Source: Spirochaetales bacterium | GTDB taxonomy: Bacteria > Spirochaetota > Spirochaetia > Treponematales > Treponemataceae | Length of the DNA: 34,261 nt | Direction: 5' to 3' | NCBI GenBank assembly: GCA_030526505.1 | Contig: JAUNCR010000013.1 | Span: 1-34,261 of the forward strand | Translations under genes and position numbers: made by a program | The notes under the pieces: model-generated | Seen by the model: the letters and a program-made list of their open reading frames with translations, nothing else | The model's database searches: none | What the model was told of the DNA's origin: nothing | Shown here: piece after piece, positions 15,900 to 24,027 of the stretch | Position numbering within the stretch: position 1 is the first letter of the stretch | Layout of the letters: the number at the start of each line of letters is the position of its first letter

Positions 15900-17906
15900 T
15901 TGTCCAGGTTTTTGAAGTTTGTTTTCTATGCAGTGGCGGCGCTTTATCCTGTGCTGATTTTTACCCTGCTTGTGTTGCTGAAATTGCCTGTAAGGATTTT
16001 TTCCCTTTGCGTGATGGTGCTTGCGGCTGCGTTTTTTCTTAGTGCAACTTCCGGAACTGGTAACGGTAAAACTAAAACAGCCTTGAGCTGGCGCCCTTTG
16101 GTGTCATCCGCTCTTTTTCTTTCTGCCGGGCTTTTGTGCTTTATGACGCAGAAGACGATTTTCCTGAAGCTATATTCAGTTGCCATAAGCCTGATTTTTC
16201 TTTTTGCCTTCGGGAGCACTCTTTTTTCTGCTCCCAGCATGGTGTTCAGGTTTGCAACCCTCATGGATAAAACCATAAAGGGAAGCTCATGGGAAAAAGA
16301 AGTTGAGCGGTATTGCTTCAGGGTAACTTTAGTCTGGTGCTGTTTTTTTATTCTGAATGGGTGCGCCTCTGTCTGGACTGCGTTTTTTGCCAGCGACAGG
16401 GTGTGGTCAATATATAACGGCGGAATATCCTATGCCCTTATGGGACTGATTTTTGCCGTAGAGTTTATCGTTAGAAAAAAGGTAGATGGAAACATGCTTA
16501 AGATTTATCCGATTTCCAAATTCAAGGCTGACTCAAGAAAAGACAGCCATATCCTTTGCTTTGAAGAAAAATACTCTTCAGGAAAATACAAGACCTGGAA
16601 AGATTTTTTATGCGACACGGCAAAACTGAGAAAACATATTTCCGGAAGTTCTGCATTGGCATGGATTCTTCATTGCGAAGACTACTGGTATTTCCTTGTT
16701 TCTTTTGTAGCACTTCTTCAGTGCGGAAAGAAAGTTTTCCTTACACAGAACATAGCGGAATATTTCATAGAAGAAATCAAGAAAGACGGAATGGAATTCT
16801 TTACCGACCAGAAAAGAAACGGAGAGGTGATTCCAGGTTCAACCCTTGTAAACGAAGTTCTTGAAAATGCAGCAATGCCGGAAGAATCGGAAATCAGGAA
16901 TGTTCCAGCTATAAATCCTGAAGACTCAAACATCTACATGTACACCTCCGGAACAACCGGAACTCCAAAAGCAGTTCCTCAGCGCATGAAGGAATTTGAA
17001 GAGGACAACAGTTTTGTCATTTCAAAATGGAAGGATGAAGTCAAGAAGCGCTACCTTGTTACTACTGTAAGCCAGCACCACATCTACGGATTCCTTTTTG
17101 GAATCTGCCTTCCGTTTACCATGGGAATCCCTTTCCGCAGAACAAGGATAGAATTCCCGGAAGACTTTGAAAAACTTTCCGACGAAAAATATGTCATCAT
17201 TGCAACACCGGCATTCCTTAAAAGGTCTGTTGAAGGAAAGAAAAGTTTTCCTCTTGTTGATCCCTGGATTTTTACAAGCGGCGGTGCAGTTAGTTCCGAA
17301 CTCGCAGTCCTTACAGACAAGGTTTTTGGATTCTGTCCTGTTGAAGTCTATGGTTCTACGGAAACCAGCGGCATTGCTTACCGACAGCAGTCATCCACCG
17401 GCGTTGCATGGACACCTTTTGACAATGCAAAGGTATGGAAGGGAGAAGACGGTTGCCTCCGCATAATCTCTCCTTACATTAAAAATCCCGAAGGATTTGC
17501 TACGGCAGATCTTGTGGAATTTACTGGGGAAGGAAATAAATTCATCCTTAAAGGACGAAGCGATTCCATTGTAAAAATCGAAGAAAAACGCATTTCAATG
17601 ACTGAAGTGGAAAACCGCCTTATTGAAAGCGGACTTGTTGAAGATGTAAAGGTAATTGCCCTTTCAAATGATGTCCGCCAGTTTCTTGCCGCCGCAGTTG
17701 TCCTCAACGAGATGGGCAAAAAGAAGTTTGAAGGCGTGGAAAAATATCTGGTCAACAGGTTCTTCCATGAATGGCTGATGAAATTTTTTGAGAATGTTGT
17801 TCTTCCCAAAAAATGGCGATTTGTTGATGCGCTTCCTGTGGATGTTCAGGGAAAAAAGCATAGGAACGAAATAGCAGCCTTATTTGAAAACGGTCAGGAA
17901 GAATAG
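15900..17906 (+). CDS. apeH: Membrane protein-AMP ligase fusion (ApeG-ApeH type)
   Basis: This 668-aa protein joins two units that are usually separate. Residues 1-192 form about six membrane helices resembling the small membrane protein (COG4648 type) that precedes the ligase in proteobacterial clusters. Residues about 200-668 form an adenylate-forming ligase: P-loop YTSGTTGTPKA at 348-358, VYGSTETSG at 483-491, KGRSDSIVKIEEKRIS at 551-566, and the catalytic Lys in QGKKHR (Lys652). It should activate the aromatic starter acid with ATP and load it on a carrier, here tethered to the inner membrane. The start is TTG with AAGGA 9 nt upstream; it gives a proper membrane N-terminus. The activity of both parts is inferred. 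Confidence 0.87.
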   Translation: MSRFLKFVFYAVAALYPVLIFTLLVLLKLPVRIFSLCVMVLAAAFFLSATSGTGNGKTKTALSWRPLVSSALFLSAGLLCFMTQKTIFLKLYSVAISLIFLFAFGSTLFSAPSMVFRFATLMDKTIKGSSWEKEVERYCFRVTLVWCCFFILNGCASVWTAFFASDRVWSIYNGGISYALMGLIFAVEFIVRKKVDGNMLKIYPISKFKADSRKDSHILCFEEKYSSGKYKTWKDFLCDTAKLRKHISGSSALAWILHCEDYWYFLVSFVALLQCGKKVFLTQNIAEYFIEEIKKDGMEFFTDQKRNGEVIPGSTLVNEVLENAAMPEESEIRNVPAINPEDSNIYMYTSGTTGTPKAVPQRMKEFEEDNSFVISKWKDEVKKRYLVTTVSQHHIYGFLFGICLPFTMGIPFRRTRIEFPEDFEKLSDEKYVIIATPAFLKRSVEGKKSFPLVDPWIFTSGGAVSSELAVLTDKVFGFCPVEVYGSTETSGIAYRQQSSTGVAWTPFDNAKVWKGEDGCLRIISPYIKNPEGFATADLVEFTGEGNKFILKGRSDSIVKIEEKRISMTEVENRLIESGLVEDVKVIALSNDVRQFLAAAVVLNEMGKKKFEGVEKYLVNRFFHEWLMKFFENVVLPKKWRFVDALPVDVQGKKHRNEIAALFENGQEE

Positions 17907-17910
17907 CCCA

Positions 17911-18279
17911 ATGAAAACTCATTCTATAGATAATGAAATTGTAACAAGCAGAAGTGACTTTTCCGTTACTCTTGAACTTTTCATTCCAGGGGAAAGCGAT
18001 TTTTTTGACGGACACTTTCCGCAGTTTAAGCTGGTTCCTGCCGTGGGTCAGTTTGATTTGATTTCCCGTTTCTCAAAAAAATATTTTGGAGTGGACAGAA
18101 GCATTTCCTCAATCAAGAGAATGAAATTTTCCTCACCGATTCTCCCTGATTCCAAGGTAGGCATGAAGCTTGATTATGACTCTGTAAAGAAAACCGTTTC
18201 CTTCAGAATGTGGTCAACCTCAGACGAAGCAAGAATATATTCCAGCGGAACTTTTCAGGCGGTGAAGGCTGATGAATAA
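17911..18279 (+). CDS. apeI: Hotdog 3-hydroxyacyl dehydratase ApeI-like
   Basis: This 122-aa FabA/FabZ-like protein dehydrates the 3-hydroxyacyl-carrier intermediate to build the conjugated double bonds. The hallmark DGHFP (His35) is present, and Asp49 occupies the place of the catalytic acid (VGQFDLI), as in FabA rather than FabZ. The ATG at 17911 has AGGAA 10 nt upstream; an in-frame TTG at 17884 lies within the ligase gene and is not preferred. It probably works with ApeP, whose sequence lacks the HFP His. The gene overlaps the glycosyltransferase start by 8 nt. Confidence 0.83.
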   Translation: MKTHSIDNEIVTSRSDFSVTLELFIPGESDFFDGHFPQFKLVPAVGQFDLISRFSKKYFGVDRSISSIKRMKFSSPILPDSKVGMKLDYDSVKKTVSFRMWSTSDEARIYSSGTFQAVKADE

Positions 18280-19030
18280 GTTTGCTTTTATTGTTCCGGT
18301 TTACAGGCATGGAGCCACCCTTGATCAGGTGGTTTCCTCCCTCTTGAAATACAACTGCCCTGTCATTATTGTCGATGACGGTAACGAAGAAAAGGACAAG
18401 GCTTTCATCCGTCAGGCAGTGGAAAAATATTCCTGTGTTGTTCCTGTATGGAGAAATAAAAACGGGGGCAAGGGCAGGGCTGTTAATGATGGCGTTCTGA
18501 AGGCACAGGAACTTGGCGTAACTCATGTTCTCCAGATAGATTCAGACGGACAGCATGATGCAAACCGCATTGAACATTTCCTTGAGCTTTCCGAAAAAAA
18601 TCCGGAAGCCCTTATCTGCAGTTATCCTGAATATGACGAAAGTGCACCGGCTTCAAGACTGAAGGCAAGAAAAGTTGCCAACACATGGGTTCACATTGTC
18701 ACCCTTTCAAATGAAATAAAGGACTGCCTGATTGGGTTTAGGGTTTACCCTCTGGAACCTTACCTGAAACTTCTGAAGGGCCATGCAATATTGGACAGCC
18801 ACATGGGCTTTGACATAGACATTCTCGTTCACCTTATGTGGAAGGGAGTCCCTGTAGTTCAAAGTCCGGTAAAGGTTTCCTACCCGAAAGACGGTGTTTC
18901 GAACTTCCGTGTTGTTCGTGATAATGTTCATATATCCCTTGCGTATACAAGACTGTGCATCGGCATGATGCTTCGATCTCCCGTCCTGATTTTCAGGGCA
19001 ATCAAAAGAGGTTTAAAGAAAAATGGCTAA
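18272..19030 (+). CDS. apeJ: Family 2 glycosyltransferase (first half of split ApeJ)
   Basis: This 252-aa GT-A glycosyltransferase is of the dolichyl-phosphate-mannose-synthase-like GT2 kind. It shows the nucleotide-sugar strand VPVYRHGATLDQV, VIIVDDGN, NGGKGRAVNDG and the metal-binding DSDGQHD (about residues 90-96). A C-terminal hydrophobic stretch may touch the membrane. In proteobacterial aryl polyene clusters ApeJ is reported as a glycosyltransferase/acyltransferase; here the two activities are separate, overlapping genes. It probably adds a sugar to the polyene anchor. The ATG lies inside the dehydratase end (8-nt overlap), and its own end overlaps the acyltransferase start by 8 nt. Confidence 0.85.
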   Translation: MNKFAFIVPVYRHGATLDQVVSSLLKYNCPVIIVDDGNEEKDKAFIRQAVEKYSCVVPVWRNKNGGKGRAVNDGVLKAQELGVTHVLQIDSDGQHDANRIEHFLELSEKNPEALICSYPEYDESAPASRLKARKVANTWVHIVTLSNEIKDCLIGFRVYPLEPYLKLLKGHAILDSHMGFDIDILVHLMWKGVPVVQSPVKVSYPKDGVSNFRVVRDNVHISLAYTRLCIGMMLRSPVLIFRAIKRGLKKNG

Positions 19031-19982
19031 GCAGTGGTTTAATGAAAAGGAACAGGTAAGGACAAAGGTGCCTCTCCTGATTTCTTTGTGGCTCATAAAG
19101 GTTTTCCCTTTGCCTGTGGTATCCATCATTGTTTTCCCGATATCCCTCTTCTATTATATTTTTTCAAAAAGGGCCAGGGTTGAAATAAAAAGGTTTCAGA
19201 ACCAGATGAGGACTTTCACCGGCGGCCATGTTCCACATAAGCTTTCTGTATACAGGACAATCTTTTCTTTCAGCCTTTGCCTTGTGGAACGAATTGCCGG
19301 ATGGATCGGCAAGATTGATGAAGAAGACATTTTCTATAACGATGACGACATTGACGATTACTGGGATAACCTTGAAAAGGGACAGGGCTGCCTCATGTTC
19401 ATCTCTCACCTTGGAAACAGCGACCTTATCAGAAGCCTTTCAACTTTCAGCAGGGCAGGTTTTGAAAGGGTGGTTCCAGTTACTGTAATCATGGAAATCA
19501 ATTCCTCTGAAAAATTCAACGGCATCCTTAAATCAGTTAATCCGGATTACGAACTTACGGCCATTGATCCCACAGACATTACTCCTGAAACAATAATCTC
19601 GCTTCAGGAAAAAATACAGAACGGTGAAATTGTTGTTGTTGCCGGTGACAGGATTTCTGCTCATTCTACAAACAGAACCATAAAGACAAAGTTCCTTGGC
19701 AAGGATGCAAATTTCCCATACGGTTCTTTCCTCATTGCGGCCTTGCTTGCCTGCCCTACCTATTTCTGCTTTGGACTTAGGGACGAACCCGTAATGCTCA
19801 GGCCTGTAAATGCGGTTTACATGCACAGGTCAGACATTGATTTTACAGACTGCAAGAGAAGTGAAAGGGATGAAAAAATCAGGCGGCTTTGCGAATCCTT
19901 TGTAATGACTCTGGAAAAATACTGCATGTGGTTTCCAAACCAGTGGTACAACTTCTTTGATTTCTGGACGGACGGTGAATGA
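19023..19982 (+). CDS. LpxL/HtrB-like acyltransferase (second half of split ApeJ)
   Basis: This 319-aa membrane-associated acyltransferase of the lipid A late-acyltransferase family (COG4261-like) has one hydrophobic N-terminal segment (about residues 20-45). It carries the catalytic HLGNSD (HX4D) within MFISHLGNSDLIRS, then VVVAGDRIS and the FPYGSFLIAALLACP region. It probably transfers an acyl chain, perhaps the polyene itself, to a glycolipid anchor. In this lipid-A-type family the acyl donor is a carrier-bound chain, which fits the cluster. It is tightly coupled on both sides (8-nt overlap with the glycosyltransferase, 4-nt with the thioesterase). It carries no separate letter because it is the second part of ApeJ. 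Confidence 0.84.
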   Translation: MAKQWFNEKEQVRTKVPLLISLWLIKVFPLPVVSIIVFPISLFYYIFSKRARVEIKRFQNQMRTFTGGHVPHKLSVYRTIFSFSLCLVERIAGWIGKIDEEDIFYNDDDIDDYWDNLEKGQGCLMFISHLGNSDLIRSLSTFSRAGFERVVPVTVIMEINSSEKFNGILKSVNPDYELTAIDPTDITPETIISLQEKIQNGEIVVVAGDRISAHSTNRTIKTKFLGKDANFPYGSFLIAALLACPTYFCFGLRDEPVMLRPVNAVYMHRSDIDFTDCKRSERDEKIRRLCESFVMTLEKYCMWFPNQWYNFFDFWTDGE

Positions 19983-20416
19983 TGGAGAAGGAATATTATT
20001 CGGTTGAAAAGGAATTCAAGGTTGAATTCTATGATGTGGACTCCATGAATGTTGTGTACCATGGAAACTATGTAAAGTTCATGGAAATAGGACGCTGTTC
20101 CCTCCTTGATGAAATCGGCTACAACTATGATGAAATGAGGAAGGAAGGTTATTCTTTCCCGGTTGTGGACATTAAGGTCCGTTATCTGAAATCCCTTCAT
20201 TTTAACGAGGCGGCAAAAATCCGTTCTTCAATTACCGAATACGAAAACTGCCTTAAGGTTAAGTATGAAATCTACAATGCAAAAGGTGAACTCTGTACAA
20301 AGGCTGAATCGACCCAGATGTGCGTGAATGAAACTACCGGAGAGTCCCTTCTAAACTGTCCTGAAAATTTCATAAAGAAAGTGGATGACGCCATGGCGCG
20401 GAAGAACCGGAAATAA
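19979..20416 (+). CDS. apeK: 4-hydroxybenzoyl-CoA thioesterase-family hotdog protein (ApeK-like)
   Basis: This 145-aa acyl thioesterase of the YbgC/4HBT hotdog group has the active-site pattern YDVDSMNVVYHGNYVKFME, with the catalytic Asp near residue 14-16 and the VYHGNY that follows. It may hydrolyse stalled or wrong chains from the carrier, or release the finished polyene; the sequence alone does not decide. ATG overlaps the acyltransferase stop by 4 nt (ATGA). Its place between the acyltransferase and the transport genes is the same as in known aryl polyene clusters. Confidence 0.87.
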   Translation: MMEKEYYSVEKEFKVEFYDVDSMNVVYHGNYVKFMEIGRCSLLDEIGYNYDEMRKEGYSFPVVDIKVRYLKSLHFNEAAKIRSSITEYENCLKVKYEIYNAKGELCTKAESTQMCVNETTGESLLNCPENFIKKVDDAMARKNRK

Positions 20417-20421
20417 ACCTG

Positions 20422-21048
20422 ATGAAAAGCTTTCTTGTCCTTGCTGCAGTTTTTCTTGCCTCCCTTAGTTCCTTTGCACAGGAAATTACCCTTGAATCCG
20501 TGTGTTCTGAAATGGCGGCCAACAGGAATACAAAGGGAGCATTCCTGCAGGAAAAGACAATAGGAAAAACCGGAAGGGTGTTAAAGTCAAGAGGCAGGTT
20601 CATTTTCTGTCCGGAAGGAATCCTATGGGCCACTGAAAAACCCTTTCCATCCACCCTTGTTGTAGGTCAGGATTACATGGTTCAGATTTCTTCTGACGGA
20701 ACAAGAAGGACAATGGACGCAAAGGACAATGAGGTTTTTAAAAGCATATCGTCAAGCATGATGGGCGTTTTTTCAAACGATGTTTCGAAACTCGTAAAAG
20801 AGTTTGATGTTGTTTTTACAGCAGATGAAAATAATGAATGGACTGCTGTCCTTGAACCGAAAGACAGCACTGCCGCAATTTTCATGAAGCGGCTTGTGTT
20901 GAAAGGCCGGAGCAATGGCGGCACTTCGGAAATGGATTCCATTGAATTGAATGAAGCCAAGGGAAACAAAGTCCAGTATGTTTTTATGAATCAGTCTCAT
21001 CCAGAGGAATTGGAAACAGATGAAAAAACTTATTTTACTGAAAGATAG
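20422..21048 (+). CDS. apeL: LolA-like periplasmic lipid carrier (ApeL-like)
   Basis: This 208-aa protein has a clean signal peptide, MKSFLVLAAVFLASLSSFA with cleavage before QEI. The mature part has the LolA-like half-barrel pattern: GAFLQEKTIGKTGRVLKSRG, then FIFCPEGILWATEKPFPSTLVV. Relatives in aryl polyene clusters are annotated as outer-membrane lipoprotein carriers and are thought to ferry the lipidated polyene across the periplasm, receiving it from the MMPL exporter next door. There is 5 nt between the thioesterase stop and this ATG. Its 3' end overlaps apeM by 29 nt. Confidence 0.82.
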   Translation: MKSFLVLAAVFLASLSSFAQEITLESVCSEMAANRNTKGAFLQEKTIGKTGRVLKSRGRFIFCPEGILWATEKPFPSTLVVGQDYMVQISSDGTRRTMDAKDNEVFKSISSSMMGVFSNDVSKLVKEFDVVFTADENNEWTAVLEPKDSTAAIFMKRLVLKGRSNGGTSEMDSIELNEAKGNKVQYVFMNQSHPEELETDEKTYFTER

Positions 21049-23374
21049 TTTTTCCAACCGCCACTTCCTTGGCCTTTGGATTTTCTTCCATCTTTTTGTT
21101 TCGATTTTTTTTCTCTGCGTTTATTTTGGTTCGGGAAGGTCCGTTAAAATCGATGCCGACCTGTTCAACATGCTTCCGAAACAGTTTTCCACTGAGGCTG
21201 TCGGCAAGGTCGAAAAAAAACTTTCAGATACGACAGGCAGAAATGTTTTCATCCTGTCCTGCAACAGGGATTTTGAAGACGCAAAGGTCAACGCGGAAAA
21301 GGTCTATGAAGAATTAAAGGGCAGCCGAAACCTAAATGCCCTGATGCTCTACCAGGATTCGGAAGTCCTTGATGATTTTGAAAAATTCATTTTTGAAAAT
21401 AGATTCAATTTCATGGGCGGTTTGCCAGAGGCTCAGGAAATTTCCCAAAGGGCATTGGAAAAACTCTACAGTCCCTTTACATACACAAGTCTTGGCTATC
21501 TGGATAAGGATCCTTTTCTCCTGACTGAAATGGAAGTTGAAAATTACCTTGAGCCATTGGTTTCAAACGGTACAGCCTTCAGCCCTAAGGACAATGTTCT
21601 TGCAAGGGAATGGAACGGTTCCTGGTATGTAATGGTCAGGGGCGTTCTGAGCGTAGAAGGTGCTGCCCTGGCAACATCAAGAAACGGGGTTTCAGAAATC
21701 TATTCCGTCTGTTCAAAGTATGAGAAGGATGGGCAGAGGTTTGTCTGTTCCGGCACTGCTTTCCACAGCCATAAAAGTTCCAGTGCGGCATCAAGGGAAA
21801 TAAAGGTCATTTCCATTGTGTCTTTCATTGTAGTGCTTGTGCTCCTGCTTTTTGTTTTCAGGACTCCGGTTCCCGTTTTGCTTTCCCTTGTCTCCATCGG
21901 AATTTCTGTTTCAACAGCCTTCCTGTTCACTGTTTGTGTTTTCAAAAAGATTAATGTCCTTTCCCTTGTTTTTGGAACGACCCTGATTGGAGCCTGCATA
22001 GACTACAGCCTTCACTATTTCATCAACTGGAAGACCAATCCTTCGGTAAAATCCGGTAAAGAGATTCGAAAGACTTTGTTTTCAGGAATCCTGCTTTCCT
22101 TTGCTTCAACGGAAATCTGCTTTGCACTGCTTCTTTTTGCTCCCTTTGAACTTCTCAGGCAGATGTCGGTTTTTTCCATGTCCGGCATTTTCAGCACTTT
22201 CCTTACGGTAATGTGCATTTACCCCCTTGTTAAACTTCCAGAAGGCAACTGCCGCAGGATTTACGGAAGGGGATTCCTTCAGTTCCCGGAGTGGTGCAGT
22301 AGTAAAACTTTCAGGCGCATTGCCCTTGGCCTTATGTTTGCCTTCTGCTTGATATGCCTTGGACTAGGGTACGAAAAATCCACCGTTAAAAATGACCTTA
22401 CCCGCCTTTATAAAATGGAAGGCCGTGTAATGGAAGACCAGGTGGAAAGTTCAAGGGTACTCAACTATGCACCCCGCGGCTGGTTCGTCATCCGGGGTTC
22501 AAGTGAAGAGGACCTTCTTGTCCGCGAAAAAAACTTTGCCGCCGATTTCCGTAGCCGTGCAGAAGGAGTTTCCCTTTTCTGCACTTCTGATTTTCTTCCT
22601 TCAAGGACTGAGCAGGAAAAATCAAAGGCAGCCTACGAAAGGCTTCTGCCCATGATGGAAAGCCAGCTTGCCTTAATCGGTGAAGAGGATTTCCTTGCTG
22701 CAGAAATAGTTTCCGAATGGAATGGAAAAAAAGATTCCTTTACAACCTTTGAAGATTTACCGGAGTTCCTTAAAGAACTTTGTTCCAATTCCTGGATAGG
22801 TCAGGTGGACGGCCATTGGTATTCCGTACTAATGCCTTCCTTTATGCCCGATGAAATGGACGGAAAGGAAATTGCAAAGTCCTATGGAAGCGAAGTTGTC
22901 TACATCAACAAGGTTGCAGACATAAGCCGGGACCTGGATGTTCTTACACTGATGATACTCAAATTTTTTGCCCTAGCCTGCCTTGTGATTTTCATTCTGT
23001 TCAAGTGCTTCTACACTTGGAAGCAGTCCCTTAAAATTATTTCCGTTCCGTTTTTGATTGTGCTGATGGTGGCTTCGGTTTATTCCATGGCAAACCTTCA
23101 CCTTGAATTCTTTTCGATCACCGGAATTGTTCTTGTCTTTGGGCTTAGCCTGGATTATTTGATCTACATGACGGAAGTTCAGAAGAGGAAGGACTCTCCG
23201 GAAAACAAAAGCCTCGAAGCTTTTGCCGTGTTTCTTTCCTTTGTCACCACCGCAATTTCTTTTGGAGCCATTGCCCTAAGTTCTTTTGTGCCGGTCCACC
23301 TTATGGGACTTGCGGTTCTTGTAGGCCTGATCACCGCCTATTCCGCTTCACTGCTTTATCAGCGGGAAAAATAG
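21020..23374 (+). CDS. apeM: MMPL/RND-family exporter (ApeM-like)
   Basis: This 784-aa inner-membrane exporter (COG4258-like) has two repeats of one helix, a periplasmic domain of about 200 residues and a bundle of about five helices. Each bundle contains an Asp-Tyr pair in a helix (ACIDYSLHYF at 325-334 with Asp328, and LSLDYLIYM with Asp712), the usual proton-relay site of MMPL transporters. It is expected to extract the polyene lipid from the inner membrane and hand it to the LolA-like carrier. The start lies 29 nt inside apeL; GGAAACAG stands just before the ATG. Length and topology are normal for the family. Confidence 0.86.
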   Translation: MKKLILLKDSFSNRHFLGLWIFFHLFVSIFFLCVYFGSGRSVKIDADLFNMLPKQFSTEAVGKVEKKLSDTTGRNVFILSCNRDFEDAKVNAEKVYEELKGSRNLNALMLYQDSEVLDDFEKFIFENRFNFMGGLPEAQEISQRALEKLYSPFTYTSLGYLDKDPFLLTEMEVENYLEPLVSNGTAFSPKDNVLAREWNGSWYVMVRGVLSVEGAALATSRNGVSEIYSVCSKYEKDGQRFVCSGTAFHSHKSSSAASREIKVISIVSFIVVLVLLLFVFRTPVPVLLSLVSIGISVSTAFLFTVCVFKKINVLSLVFGTTLIGACIDYSLHYFINWKTNPSVKSGKEIRKTLFSGILLSFASTEICFALLLFAPFELLRQMSVFSMSGIFSTFLTVMCIYPLVKLPEGNCRRIYGRGFLQFPEWCSSKTFRRIALGLMFAFCLICLGLGYEKSTVKNDLTRLYKMEGRVMEDQVESSRVLNYAPRGWFVIRGSSEEDLLVREKNFAADFRSRAEGVSLFCTSDFLPSRTEQEKSKAAYERLLPMMESQLALIGEEDFLAAEIVSEWNGKKDSFTTFEDLPEFLKELCSNSWIGQVDGHWYSVLMPSFMPDEMDGKEIAKSYGSEVVYINKVADISRDLDVLTLMILKFFALACLVIFILFKCFYTWKQSLKIISVPFLIVLMVASVYSMANLHLEFFSITGIVLVFGLSLDYLIYMTEVQKRKDSPENKSLEAFAVFLSFVTTAISFGAIALSSFVPVHLMGLAVLVGLITAYSASLLYQREK

Positions 23375-23392
23375 AATGTCACAGCCCTTAAT

Positions 23393-23421
23393 TTGACAAA
23401 AGGAACCATAAAATTTAAACT
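23393..23421 (+). promoter_or_regulatory. Candidate internal promoter before apeN
   Basis: A perfect -35 TTGACA (23393-23398) stands in the only sizeable gap of the operon (53 nt). After 17 nt there is a weak -10, TAAACT (23416-23421), 6 nt before the apeN ATG. It could give extra expression of the last group of genes, apeN to the end, with a leaderless transcript. Confidence 0.42.
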
Positions 23422-23427
23422 TTCCCT

Positions 23428-24027
23428 ATGACTAGGATTTTCAGAATCTGCAGAACCGTGTGCTTTCTTGCCCTTTGGGTGCCACAGTTTTTTGTTTCCT
23501 GCGCATCAACTTCAGTTGAACCGGAACCAAAAACACCGGCCGTGTATGTAACAAACCTCAAGAAAATCAACATCCTTTCAGCGGATAAAATCGAAAGAAA
23601 TATAGATGAAGTGCAGTTTTTTGAAGGGACTTTTGGCGAAAAAGGTTTTTCCATGCCCCTCTACATTCAGGCCGATGAAAACGGAATCAATCTTTCCGTT
23701 CTGAATGATTTTGGAACCAGTCTGGGCGACATTTCCTACAGGAATGATGCTGTTGAATTTGAGTCGGCTCTGTTTCCGGAAGGCACAAAGGCCGAATACA
23801 TTGTCTGGGATGTTCAGCTTGCCTTCTACAGGGCGGAAGAAATTTCAAGGTGCCTTTCAAAAAGAAAGCTTGCTTTTGTCCTGGAAAATGACGGCGAGAC
23901 AGAAACAAGGAAGATTCTTGACGGAAAAGATTTAATAGAAGAAATAACAATCAGAAAGAATTTCATCGGAATTAAAAATCATCTCCGAGGATACGAATAC
24001 CATTTGATCGGAGTCGGTGATGAATAA
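23428..24027 (+). CDS. apeN: DUF3261-like lipoprotein of the aryl polyene cluster (ApeN-like)
   Basis: This 199-aa protein has a lipoprotein signal: a basic start, a hydrophobic core and FFVSCAS with Cys33 as the probable lipidated residue. The rest is a mixed alpha/beta domain without catalytic motifs that I recognise. A lipoprotein of the DUF3261 kind sits at this point in proteobacterial aryl polyene clusters, between the exporter and ketosynthase ApeO, and may be the LolB-like acceptor that inserts the product in the outer membrane. That role is an inference from order and partner genes. There is no clear Shine-Dalgarno; a promoter-like sequence lies directly upstream. Confidence 0.72.
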   Translation: MTRIFRICRTVCFLALWVPQFFVSCASTSVEPEPKTPAVYVTNLKKINILSADKIERNIDEVQFFEGTFGEKGFSMPLYIQADENGINLSVLNDFGTSLGDISYRNDAVEFESALFPEGTKAEYIVWDVQLAFYRAEEISRCLSKRKLAFVLENDGETETRKILDGKDLIEEITIRKNFIGIKNHLRGYEYHLIGVGDE

